From positions 1 through 8,474 of the forward strand of contig JAJAZO010000006.1 in the NCBI GenBank assembly GCA_026785745.1: a stretch of 8,474 bases of DNA, written 5' to 3'. The first letter of the stretch is position 1, and every line of letters begins with the position of its first letter. This document shows positions 1-7,049 of this stretch, in pieces. The translations under genes and the position numbers were made by a program. Below the pieces are notes generated by a model. It worked only from the letters and a program-made list of their open reading frames with translations, did not search any database and was not told the origin of the DNA. The DNA comes from Chitinophagaceae bacterium. GTDB lineage: Bacteria > Bacteroidota > Bacteroidia > Chitinophagales > Chitinophagaceae.

Positions 1-594
1 CTTCTCTACACCATTCTCCCTGAAGTGGGCACCGGCTTTTCCAGCCATAATAATGTTGCGGGGGTTCCAGCTTATTTTATAATGCCAGGGATTATCATCG
101 CTTTCAGGAGCTACCAAGCCGCCACAATGTGATTGAAAAGAAGTAACTGTTCCACCTTTGCTATGAATTTCATCAATGATTTTCATAGCACTCATGTGAT
201 CAATACCGGGGTCGAGGCCCATCTCATACAGGAAGAGGAGTTTTTTATTTTCGATTGCTGATTGCAGGCTTTTGATTGGTTCATCGAGGTAGGAAGCTGT
301 CAATAGATTTTTAGACATTTCAATGCAGGACGCTGCTACTTTAATATGCAGGCCGGGTGGCAGTAATGAAATAACAATATCTGAATGCCGTATATATTTG
401 CTCCTTTCGGCTGTATCATTAATATCAAATGAAACGGCCATGGCCCTTTGTGAACCACCAACCTTTGACTGAGCTAATTTCAGATCTGCATCCACCACTA
501 CTACTTTCCAATTTTCTGTAATTGCATTTTCCAGTAAATAGTCAATTAAAACAGTGGCTGATTTTCCGGCTCCAAATAATAGAATCGTCTTCAT
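1..594 (-). CDS. Saccharopine dehydrogenase, N-terminal part (cut by window edge)
   Basis: The frame starts at an ATG whose complement is at 592-594 and stays open to base 1, giving 198 residues with no stop, so the gene runs off the left edge. The N-terminus MKTILLFGAGKSA carries a Rossmann-type GxGxxA nucleotide-binding turn (about residues 8-13). A strand ending in an acidic residue (VVVVDAD, 32-38) and the loop SLLPPGLH (77-84) follow. Residues 123-137 include the family hallmark GLDPGIDHMSAM, followed by HCGGLVAPESDDNPW (156-170), which resembles the substrate domain of Lys9-type (glutamate-forming) saccharopine dehydrogenases. Family knowledge: these cytoplasmic enzymes interconvert saccharopine with glutamate and aminoadipate semialdehyde using NAD(P), in lysine turnover. 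Relatives are roughly 400-450 residues, so about half is missing here. The gene is divergent from gyrA across 254 bases. Family assignment is firm; direction of the reaction and exact substrate are inferred. Confidence 0.88.
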   Translation of the reverse strand, partial: MKTILLFGAGKSATVLIDYLLENAITENWKVVVVDADLKLAQSKVGGSQRAMAVSFDINDTAERSKYIRHSDIVISLLPPGLHIKVAASCIEMSKNLLTASYLDEPIKSLQSAIENKKLLFLYEMGLDPGIDHMSAMKIIDEIHSKGGTVTSFQSHCGGLVAPESDDNPWHYKISWNPRNIIMAGKAGAHFRENGVEK

Positions 595-762
595 AAAAAA
601 TCCTGTTGAACGAACCGGAAAATTAGGACGAAAAAGCCATAAAACATCCGTAAAAACCACCGGCAAAATACCATTATTCTCAGCAAGTTAAATAATCCAC
701 AAGGGTGGAAAAAATAGACTAAAAAACACCTTCCTTTATCAGGTTTTGAGGTTGAAAAAAGG

Positions 763-770
763 TAGATTTG
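763..770 (+). promoter_or_regulatory. Candidate -7 promoter element for gyrA
   Basis: TAGATTTG matches the Bacteroidota -7 consensus TAnnTTTG exactly and lies 78 bases before the gyrA start. A TTG for the -33 element is not at the usual spacing; the nearest (746-748) leaves only 14 bases. Transcription would begin near 775-778, giving a leader of about 70 bases. Motif match only. Confidence 0.4.
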
Positions 771-780
771 CCAACCTTAT

Positions 781-806
781 AAAACCGGCTTTTTTCAGCC
801 GTTTTT
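781..806 (+). other. Terminator-like hairpin in the gyrA leader
   Basis: CGGCT (786-790) pairs with AGCCG (797-801) around a TTTTTC loop and is followed at once by TTTTT (802-806). AAAA at 781-784 can pair with the T run, leaving C785 bulged. It has the form of a small intrinsic terminator, yet it lies between the candidate gyrA promoter and the gyrA start. On the minus strand the same bases also give a hairpin with a T-rich tail. It may be a leader structure, a terminator for distant transcription, or chance. Confidence 0.4.
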
Positions 807-848
807 GCCAATAAAAATCAATTAAAAAAGCAGAAGGAAAAACTAACG

Positions 849-3437
849 ATGGAAGAAAATCTTGAGCCACAGGAAACGAATGACAGCGACCGGATAATTC
901 CCGTTAACATCGAAGAGCAAATGAAGACTGCCTACATTGATTATTCAATGTCGGTAATAGTTGGCCGTGCCTTACCCGATGTAAGAGATGGATTAAAGCC
1001 GGTACACCGCCGTATTTTATTTGCCATGAACCAACTGGGGCTGCATTATAACAAGCCGTATAAAAAATCGGCCCGTCTTGAGGGGGAAGTGCTGTGTAAG
1101 TATCATCCGCATGGTGATACGTCTGTGTACGATGCAATGGTGCGTATGGCGCAGGAGTGGAGTATGCGTTATACAATGGTAGATGGTCAGGGAAATTTTG
1201 GTAACCAGGATGGTGATGGCCCGGCGGCCATGCGTTATACCGAAACAAGATTGGAACGATTGGCAGAGCATATGCTGGATGATATTGAAAAAGATACGGT
1301 TGATTTCCAGTTGAACTTTGATGATTCAGAAAAAGAGCCTACCGTTCTTCCTACAAGAATTCCTAACCTATTAATAAATGGTTCCAGTGGTATTGCCGTA
1401 GGTATGGCCACCAATATGATGCCGCACAATCTCTCAGAAGCGATTGATGGTTGTATTGCCTATATTGATAACAGGGAGATTACTATTGATGAATTAATGC
1501 AGCATGTAAAAGCTCCCGACTTTCCAACTGGTGGTGTCATCTATGGAATGGAAGGGGTGAAGGCAGCTATGCACTTTGGCCGTGGCAAGGTAGTGGTAAG
1601 GGGCAAATTGACTGTTGAAACTAAAGCCAATGGTAAAGAACAAATCATCATTACCGAAGTACCCTACCAGGTAAACCGTGATGCACTGACCAACCGTATC
1701 GGCGAATTGGTAAATGAAAAAGTGATAGAAGGAATTTCTAATGTAAATAACGAATCAAATAATAAAGAAGGAACAAGGGTAGTAGTTGATTTGAAAAAAG
1801 ATGCTATTGCCAATGTTATCATCAACCAATTATATAAACTTACCGACCTGCAAACCTCTTACGGTATCAACAATGTTGCTATTGTAAAAGGAAGACCAAG
1901 AACGCTGAACCTGAAAGACCTGATAAGTGAGTTTGTTGAGTTCCGTCATGAAGTGGTGGTGCGACGAACAGAGTTTGAATTAAGAGAAGCGGAGAAAAGA
2001 GCACATATATTAAAAGGCTATCTCATTGCATTGGACCATCTGGATGAAGTAATTGCCCTTATCCGTTCATCTTCCACACCGGATATTGCAAAGGAGAACC
2101 TGGTAAATGCCGGATGGGGATTGGATGAGATACAGGCCAAAGCCATACTTGAACTCCGTTTGCAGCGCCTTACCGGCATGGAAAGGGATAAGATAAAAGA
2201 GGAGTTTGATGAATTGATGCAACTGATTGCCCGTCTGAATGAACTACTGGCAAACGAAGGAATGAGGTTTGATATTATTAAAACTGAATTGCTGGAGATA
2301 AAAGAAAAGTTTGGTGACGAAAGAAAAACAGAGATTACTTATCTTGATGATGAAGTAAAAATTAAAGACCTTATTAAAGAAGAAGATGTAGTTATCACTA
2401 TATCACATCTTGGCTATATCAAACGTACACCGGCTGATGAATTCCGTTCTCAGCGGCGTGGCGGCAGGGGAGCAATGGGTGGAAAAACGAGGGATGAAGA
2501 TTATATCGAACATCTTTTTGTGGCATCTACACATCATACCATGCTATTCTTTACAGAAAAAGGACGGGTATATTGGCTGAATGTATATGAAATACCTGAC
2601 GGAGAAAAAACCGGTAAGGGCCGTGCCATCCAAAACCTGATGCAGCTGCCGCCGGATGATAAAGTAAGAGCTATCCTTGATGTGAAAGATTTGAAAGATG
2701 AAGAATTTGTAAAAGCACATAATATTGTCCTTTGTACCAAGAAAGGGATTATTAAGAAAACAGAGTTGACAGATTTCAGTCGCCCAAGACAAACCGGGGT
2801 GAATGCTATCAACATTGTGGAAGGTGATGAACTGCTGGAAGCAAAAATGACCGATGGCAAATGTGAAATAATGATGGCAGTAAAAAGTGGCCGGGCTATC
2901 CGTTTCTCCGAAGAAAAAGTAAGGGCAACAGGCCGTGGTGCTATTGGTGTGGCAGGTATAGAAGTAGATGATGATAACGATGAAGTGGTGGGTATGATTT
3001 GTGTAAACCCTGAAACCGATGCAGACAGAACCGTATTGGTGGTAAGTGAAAAAGGATTTGGTAAAAGAACCCCGGTAGATGAATACCGTTATACAAACCG
3101 TGGTGGTAAGGGAGTAAAAACAATTAATGTAACTGATAAGACAGGTTCATTGGTTGGAATATTAGCTGTTGCACAAACGGAAGACATCATGATCAGCTGT
3201 AAGAGTGGTGTTACTATCCGGATGCCGGTAAGCGGTATCAGTGAACAGGGTAGGGCTACGCAGGGAGTAAAACTGATTAAGCTCGATGAAGGGGATGAAA
3301 TTGCGGCTATCACCCAACTGGATGACCAGCAACCGGCAGTGCTGACTGATGAAAATGTAATTGACGAAAACCCAACAAATAATGACGCAACCGAAACTGG
3401 TGAAAATCCATCTACAGGTGACGGCGTTGCAGAATAA
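849..3437 (+). CDS. gyrA: DNA gyrase subunit A
   Basis: This is the cutting and rejoining subunit of DNA gyrase, which with GyrB introduces negative supercoils using ATP. The 862-residue length fits GyrA. The winged-helix segment with KYHPHGD (84-90) leads to the catalytic tyrosine Y130 in the motif RYTE, preceded by R129. The tower and coiled-coil region runs to about 500. The GyrA box QRRGGRG at 535-541 opens the C-terminal beta-pinwheel, and this box separates GyrA from ParC. Later blades show [14 protein letters not shown] and NRGGKGVKT. The last 30 or so residues are rich in Asp/Glu with no Lys/Arg, like the acidic tail of other GyrA proteins. In E. coli numbering, position 83 is Thr (T91 here) and D87 is kept (D95). 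Positions 70 and 75 are Glu (E78) and Cys (C83), both unusual. The start follows AGAAGG 13 bases upstream (829-840 area) and fits the usual N-terminus with [16 protein letters not shown]. Confidence 0.98.
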   Translation: MEENLEPQETNDSDRIIPVNIEEQMKTAYIDYSMSVIVGRALPDVRDGLKPVHRRILFAMNQLGLHYNKPYKKSARLEGEVLCKYHPHGDTSVYDAMVRMAQEWSMRYTMVDGQGNFGNQDGDGPAAMRYTETRLERLAEHMLDDIEKDTVDFQLNFDDSEKEPTVLPTRIPNLLINGSSGIAVGMATNMMPHNLSEAIDGCIAYIDNREITIDELMQHVKAPDFPTGGVIYGMEGVKAAMHFGRGKVVVRGKLTVETKANGKEQIIITEVPYQVNRDALTNRIGELVNEKVIEGISNVNNESNNKEGTRVVVDLKKDAIANVIINQLYKLTDLQTSYGINNVAIVKGRPRTLNLKDLISEFVEFRHEVVVRRTEFELREAEKRAHILKGYLIALDHLDEVIALIRSSSTPDIAKENLVNAGWGLDEIQAKAILELRLQRLTGMERDKIKEEFDELMQLIARLNELLANEGMRFDIIKTELLEIKEKFGDERKTEITYLDDEVKIKDLIKEEDVVITISHLGYIKRTPADEFRSQRRGGRGAMGGKTRDEDYIEHLFVASTHHTMLFFTEKGRVYWLNVYEIPDGEKTGKGRAIQNLMQLPPDDKVRAILDVKDLKDEEFVKAHNIVLCTKKGIIKKTELTDFSRPRQTGVNAINIVEGDELLEAKMTDGKCEIMMAVKSGRAIRFSEEKVRATGRGAIGVAGIEVDDDNDEVVGMICVNPETDADRTVLVVSEKGFGKRTPVDEYRYTNRGGKGVKTINVTDKTGSLVGILAVAQTEDIMISCKSGVTIRMPVSGISEQGRATQGVKLIKLDEGDEIAAITQLDDQQPAVLTDENVIDENPTNNDATETGENPSTGDGVAE

Positions 3438-3493
3438 TCAGTAATTTGTTAATGATTAATTGACGTATTTAATTATAAAATAAAAGAAAACAG

Positions 3494-4828
3494 ATGAAAA
3501 GAATCCTATTCTTACTAACGATGAGCTTGTCTGCTTTTTGGGCGACAGCTCAGAAAATGGAAGACATAAAAAATCTACTGGTGTTTAATAAGTTTAAAGA
3601 AGCAAAAGTTGAAGTAGATAAGGGGATGAACAATCCTAAATTTAACACCAAAGCAGAAGCTTATATGTTGAAAACTGTCATTTATGCTGGGTTGTCAATG
3701 GAAGAAGCTACTAAAAATACCCCTGCGGGAGACCAATTAGCAAGTGATGCAGATGCGGCCTTTAAGAAATATATGGAAATGGATCCCGCAATTTCTTTAA
3801 TAAATGACCCGATTTATCAAAATGGGCCTACCAATATTTATTCTAATTATTACAGTTCCGGTTACAATGACTATCAGGGAAAAAAATGGGAACTAGCCTA
3901 TAGCAAATTAAAAAAAGCGACTGAATATTCTGATTTCCTGATAAGCAAAAAACTATTTCTGTCAGCTTTAGATACCAATGTGCTTATCCTTGCGGGTATA
4001 ACTGCTGAGAACAGCAACAATAAAGAAGAGGCAGTTAAATATTATAGCAGATTGGCAGATAGTAAAGTAACGGGTGAAGGTTTTGAAAGTGTATACCGCT
4101 ATTTAGTAAGTTATTTCTTTGGCAAAAAAGATATGGCCTCATTTGAAAAATATAAGGCCCTGGGAAAACAATTGTTTCCTAAAAGCGAATATTTTGATTA
4201 TGACAAGGTTGATTTTGCAGTAGGCCTGCAGGAGAAATTAGAAGATAAAATAAAAGCAGTAGAAGAGGTTCTTGTAACAGATCCTGGTAATTTTAAAGCC
4301 AATGAAGTGCTGGGTGAAGTAATTTATGAAGCACTTAACCCGGCAAAAGATACCGCTGCTATGCCTGCCAATGTATCTGAACTGGAAACCAAAATGGTGG
4401 CGGCATTTTATAAAGCGGCGACAGCCAAAGCTGATTATGAAGTTCCGTTTCTGTTCGTCGGCGACCACTTTATTAATAAAGCCGTAAAAGCAAATAAAGC
4501 CAGGGAAGACCATGCAGCAGATATGAAAACCCGTACCAAAGTCGGCACTATGGCTTCAAAAGAAGATGTAGCTAAAAGAGAAGCTTTAGATAAAGCTTAT
4601 GGAGAAATATTGGAAAAGGCGATGGAGCCATACCAAAAAGCAGTTGCTATTTTTGCCGGCAGGGCCAAACTGGAGCCAAAAGATAAGCAGCAGTACAAAA
4701 AAGCAGCCAGCTATCTGGCAGATATATTTTCTTTCAAAAAAGTTCAGGCAAAAGGAAAACCTGCTGATGTTGCGAAATATACAGCAGAAGAAGAGAAGTG
4801 GAATAAGATCTGGGATTCGATTAAATAA
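3494..4828 (+). CDS. Exported TPR-like helical repeat protein downstream of gyrA
   Basis: A 444-residue protein with a type I signal peptide: MKR, a hydrophobic stretch (4-16) and a likely cut after ATAQ (residue 20). It has no lipobox Cys, so the mature protein should be periplasmic or secreted. The mature part is Lys/Ala/Glu-rich and almost wholly helical, with helix pairs resembling tetratricopeptide repeats, for example around 28-45 (NKFKEAKVEVDKG), 133-146 (ELAYSKLKKATEYS), 176-190 (NKEEAVKYYSRLADS) and 250-278 (a helix, TDPGNFKANEVLGEVIYEA). The loop TDPGN resembles the DP turn common between TPR helices. A probable further repeat lies at 376-415. No catalytic motif is seen. It begins 56 bases after the gyrA stop on the same strand and could be read through from gyrA; I see no clear terminator or perfect promoter between them. 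TPR proteins usually act as protein-binding scaffolds; the partner is unknown. Confidence 0.85.
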   Translation: MKRILFLLTMSLSAFWATAQKMEDIKNLLVFNKFKEAKVEVDKGMNNPKFNTKAEAYMLKTVIYAGLSMEEATKNTPAGDQLASDADAAFKKYMEMDPAISLINDPIYQNGPTNIYSNYYSSGYNDYQGKKWELAYSKLKKATEYSDFLISKKLFLSALDTNVLILAGITAENSNNKEEAVKYYSRLADSKVTGEGFESVYRYLVSYFFGKKDMASFEKYKALGKQLFPKSEYFDYDKVDFAVGLQEKLEDKIKAVEEVLVTDPGNFKANEVLGEVIYEALNPAKDTAAMPANVSELETKMVAAFYKAATAKADYEVPFLFVGDHFINKAVKANKAREDHAADMKTRTKVGTMASKEDVAKREALDKAYGEILEKAMEPYQKAVAIFAGRAKLEPKDKQQYKKAASYLADIFSFKKVQAKGKPADVAKYTAEEEKWNKIWDSIK

Positions 4829-4857
4829 GATATTCAGCTAAATTAATTGTGAGGGGC

Positions 4858-4880
4858 AGCCATTTAAGTGTGGCTTTTCT
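4858..4880 (+). terminator. Probable rho-independent terminator after the TPR-like gene
   Basis: AGCCA (4858-4862) pairs with TGGCT (4871-4875) over an 8-base loop and is followed by TTTTCTTATT. It starts 30 bases after the stop codon at 4828. The stem is only five pairs, so this is a modest candidate for ending the gyrA/TPR transcript. Confidence 0.45.
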
Positions 4881-4925
4881 TATTAATCTACTATTTAACA
4901 TAATATATATTATAAGAAAAATATT

Positions 4926-4933
4926 TATCTTTG
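4926..4933 (+). promoter_or_regulatory. Candidate -7 promoter element upstream of the 5031 ORF
   Basis: TATCTTTG matches TAnnTTTG. It lies in a very AT-rich stretch just after the probable terminator and would give a leader of about 90 bases to the ATG at 5031. No TTG is seen at the -33 distance. Its presence suggests the 5031 ORF was, or still is, an independent transcript. Confidence 0.4.
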
Positions 4934-5030
4934 AAAAACAAAAACCATAGTCGGCTAATCGATAGAAAGCTTATTTGCAATCAGTTGAGAGATTAGAAGT
5001 AATTTTATAAACTAGTAAATGAATTAAGCT

Positions 5031-5207
5031 ATGAAACAGATCATTCCATTTATTGTTTCCCCTGCCATAATTTTTTCATCATGTAGCAATGCAGAAACTA
5101 AAGCTGATCCATCAAATACTGCCATTGATATAAAAGATTATACAGCAATAAATATTGAATCTGCCGGTGGTATAAAGGTTGTAAAAGTTCCCAACACCAG
5201 CCAGTGA
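5031..5207 (+). CDS. Short lipoprotein-like ORF, probably a truncated gene
   Basis: The ATG at 5031 opens a 58-codon frame ending in TGA at 5205-5207. The product starts MKQIIPFIVSPAIIFSSC: a Lys, a hydrophobic core and a Cys at residue 18 in a lipobox-like setting, as in Bacteroidota lipoproteins. A Ser/Asn/Thr-rich linker follows, then DYTAINIESAGGIKVVKV (36-53), which alternates like a beta hairpin and vaguely resembles the opening strands of DUF2807 (GIN-type, head-GIN) domains. Past the TGA the same frame stays open to TAA at 5277-5279 and includes KSLAATSSDL, also reminiscent of that family. One reading is therefore a lipoprotein gene cut short by a nonsense codon and a deletion. The other is a genuine 58-aa lipoprotein whose stop overlaps the next ORF by GTGA (5204-5207). 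The DUF2807 link is weak. Confidence 0.4.
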   Translation: MKQIIPFIVSPAIIFSSCSNAETKADPSNTAIDIKDYTAINIESAGGIKVVKVPNTSQ

Positions 5208-5520
5208 GCAAAAATTGTTACCCACATTGTAAAAATAAAAAGCTTGGCAGCAACCAGCAGCGATTTGATGAATTGGTAAAGCTATTTCTTAATGATGAAT
5301 ATATTGTAGTTCAAAGAGCTGGCTGGCCATTAAGTGAAGTGGTGATGAAGCATACCCTTCTGGTTCATAAACATCTTGGGAATTGACAGTTTTACAAAAT
5401 TTATCAAAACTATATCCTGAAATAAAGCAGGAATTAAAAACAATTATTGAAGATAGATGGGAACTTGAAACAGCAGCTTTTCATTCCAGGGCTAAGAAAA
5501 TTTTGAAAGAGATTGGATAA
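5204..5520 (+). pseudogene. Frameshifted remnant of an unidentified helical protein
   Basis: Two frames join into one coding-like stretch. The first runs from a possible GTG at 5204 (open from 5159) to TGA at 5384-5386; from about 5255 it reads plausibly as protein (QQRFDELVKLFLNDEYIVV, then AGWPLSEVVMKHTLLVHKHLG). The second, one base back, is open from 5371 to TAA at 5518-5520 and continues ELTVLQNLSKLYPEIKQELK to a final AKKILKEIG. Adding a single G to the GGG at 5378-5380 would fuse them in frame as KHLG-ELTVLQ. I do not recognise the family; the product is predicted helical, charged and soluble, with no signal peptide. The true N-terminus is unclear, since the first 15 or so codons (Cys/His/Lys-rich) look less protein-like and overlap the lipoprotein frame. 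It may be the 3' part of a larger gene, or an intact small gene carrying a homopolymer sequencing error. Confidence 0.45.
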
Positions 5521-5677
5521 CGGAACCCCATGTTCTGCTTTTTACAGGCCCGAACGGAGATGCGGCATTTATTATCGTAAACCCCGTTTTTGAATTCCAT
5601 TTTTTGTTTTTATTCCATTCATGACTGACCAATAAATCTTCATTATCAATATTCTGCTGTTAAGAATTTCCGCTGAC
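5521..5677. other. Spacer between convergent units, with possible coding residue
   Basis: No intact gene is seen in this convergent spacer. The plus-strand frame from 5496 to TGA at 5622-5624 reads plausibly (TEPHVLLFTGPNGDAAFIIV), but it has no start, follows the remnant in a different frame and may be chance. AACGG (5553-5557) can pair with CCGTT (5584-5588) across 26 bases, with TTTTT at 5587-5591; the loop is long for a terminator. The block 5521-5590 looks richer in G+C than the surrounding intergenic DNA. No strong terminator for the minus-strand ndh was found. Confidence 0.4.
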
Positions 5678-6952
5678 TCATTTCTTTTCGCTTTTATCAA
5701 ACTGTCTGAATATTAGTCGCAGGTTCTGATCATATGTAAAGTAATTGTACAGCCAGTTGCTGAATACAAAAAATCTGTTCTTCACCCCCAATATCAGCAT
5801 CAGGTGCAGTCCCATCCATATCATCCAGGCTATAAATCCTCCGAAATGTAATTTGGGTTTTGGAATATCAACTACGGCAAGATTTCGTCCAACGGTGGCC
5901 ATAGAGCCTTTATCCTTGTATTCAAACTCATAATGCGTATCCGGGTTTGATTTTCTTTCAATCAATTTAAAATTTCCTGCCAATAAATCGGCCTGCTGCA
6001 TGGCCACCGGTGCCACTTGCGGATGCCCTGTTTTATACTTAGGTGTTTCCATATAAGCCAGGTCGCCGATAACATATATATTATTGTATCCGCTTACCCT
6101 GCAATATCGGTCTGTTGTAATTCGGTTTCCTCTGGCTATTAAACCTTTATCTACCCCATTTGGAATATTACCTTTAACTCCGGCAGCCCAAATCATTGTA
6201 CTCGTTGAAATTTGCTCTCCGTTATTCAGTAACACACTGTTTCCATCATACCCTTTTACCAGAGAATTTGTCATCACCTTTACTCCCAGTTTCTCGAGAT
6301 ATTTTTGTGATTGTTTGGATGACTTCTCACTCATTGCAGCCAGTGTTTTACCGGCACCTTCCAACAGGTAAATATTCATCGCCGAGAAATCAAGTTCAGG
6401 ATAATCTTTGGGCAATACATACTTTTTCATTTCGGCTAATGCACCCGACACCTCCACTCCTGTTGGCCCCCCGCCTACTACCACTATATTCATCAGCCGT
6501 TGCAAAACTATTGGGTCTGTAACGGTCAGTGCTGTTTCAAAATTTTGCAATAACTGGTAACGGAGTTGCAGGGCTTCCACCGTTGATTTCATAGGAAAAG
6601 CATGCCCGGCAATTTGAGTGTTGCCGAAGAAATTAGTATCAGCACCAGTAGCCAATACCAACGCATCATAGTTGATTTCTTCCTTGTCAGTGATAATTTT
6701 ACTTTGTTCCGGTATTACCTGTTTTAATTCAGCAAGCCGGATCTTTACGTTCTTGCTCTTCTGAAAAACTTTACGCAACGGAAAGGAAATATTACTGGCA
6801 TCCAATCCTGCCGTTGCTACCTGGTAAAACAGGGGTTGAAACTGGTGATAATTAAAACGGTCAACTAATACGACCTCAAACCCTGGTTTGTTATTGAGTT
6901 TTCGGGCAAGCCTTAGTCCCCCAAATCCAGCTCCAACGATTACGACTTTCAT
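5678..6952 (-). CDS. ndh: Type II NADH:quinone dehydrogenase (NDH-2)
   Basis: This is a single-subunit flavoprotein that passes electrons from NADH to membrane quinone without pumping protons; family members sit on the cytoplasmic face of the inner membrane. The 424-residue length is typical. FAD-binding GAGFGG lies at 7-12, ending in the acidic residue of VLVD (28-31). The family-typical FNYHQFQPLFYQVATAGL spans 33-50. ATGAD (101-105) is the usual dinucleotide-domain link, and the NADH-binding GGGPTGVEVSGALAE spans 160-174. VIGDLA (294-299) is the second FAD contact. PQVAPVAMQQ (311-320) corresponds to the AQxAxQ-like region at the quinone site. The hydrophobic stretch at 371-390, followed by NRFFVFSNWLYNYFTYDQ, is the C-terminal membrane anchor. 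The ATG at 6952 gives the canonical start directly before the FAD fold. It lies 97 bases after the serA stop on the same strand, with its own promoter-like site. Quinone specificity cannot be read from sequence. Confidence 0.95.
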   Translation of the reverse strand: MKVVIVGAGFGGLRLARKLNNKPGFEVVLVDRFNYHQFQPLFYQVATAGLDASNISFPLRKVFQKSKNVKIRLAELKQVIPEQSKIITDKEEINYDALVLATGADTNFFGNTQIAGHAFPMKSTVEALQLRYQLLQNFETALTVTDPIVLQRLMNIVVVGGGPTGVEVSGALAEMKKYVLPKDYPELDFSAMNIYLLEGAGKTLAAMSEKSSKQSQKYLEKLGVKVMTNSLVKGYDGNSVLLNNGEQISTSTMIWAAGVKGNIPNGVDKGLIARGNRITTDRYCRVSGYNNIYVIGDLAYMETPKYKTGHPQVAPVAMQQADLLAGNFKLIERKSNPDTHYEFEYKDKGSMATVGRNLAVVDIPKPKLHFGGFIAWMIWMGLHLMLILGVKNRFFVFSNWLYNYFTYDQNLRLIFRQFDKSEKK

Positions 6953-6969
6953 ACAATTGATTTACTGTA

Positions 6970-6977
6970 CAAATTTA
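6970..6977 (-). promoter_or_regulatory. Candidate -7 promoter element for ndh, very close to the start
   Basis: The minus strand reads TAAATTTG, a full match to TAnnTTTG, ending 17 bases before the ndh ATG. The implied leader is only about 10-13 bases, with no Shine-Dalgarno. No -33 TTG at standard spacing is seen. It lies within the 97-base serA-ndh gap, so ndh could be transcribed separately from serA. Confidence 0.42.
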
Positions 6978-7049
6978 CATATGTTTCAATAATTTTTGAA
7001 AATTTAAAATACGGTTACCCTTACAAATTGGTTCGGCTGATAAATGGTT

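Noticed and set aside
1119..1121. Thr at the GyrA position equal to E. coli Ser83, read as a quinolone-resistance mutation
   Set aside because: Thr occurs naturally here in sensitive wild-type species such as Pseudomonas aeruginosa and keeps the hydroxyl, so it is not evidence of resistance.
904..1429. Minus-strand open frames inside gyrA
   Set aside because: They lie wholly opposite the gyrA coding frame, and their translations lack recognisable domains. They are shadows of a strongly conserved gene.
2534..3313. Further minus-strand frames opposite the gyrA C-terminal domain
   Set aside because: The conserved plus-strand GyrA pinwheel explains this DNA, and the antisense translations look like composition artefacts.
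4599..4841. Plus-strand frame overlapping the end of the TPR-like gene
   Set aside because: It is out of frame with the longer signal-peptide-bearing gene and has a low-complexity Lys/Gln/Ser product, so it is a shadow.
6084..6522. Plus-strand frames opposite ndh
   Set aside because: They are antisense to the conserved NADH-binding region of NDH-2 and have no independent coding signs.
7007..7025. GGTTACC palindrome downstream of serA as a terminator
   Set aside because: The palindrome is self-complementary with no loop, and only AT-rich sequence follows on the minus strand; it is not a convincing stem-loop.
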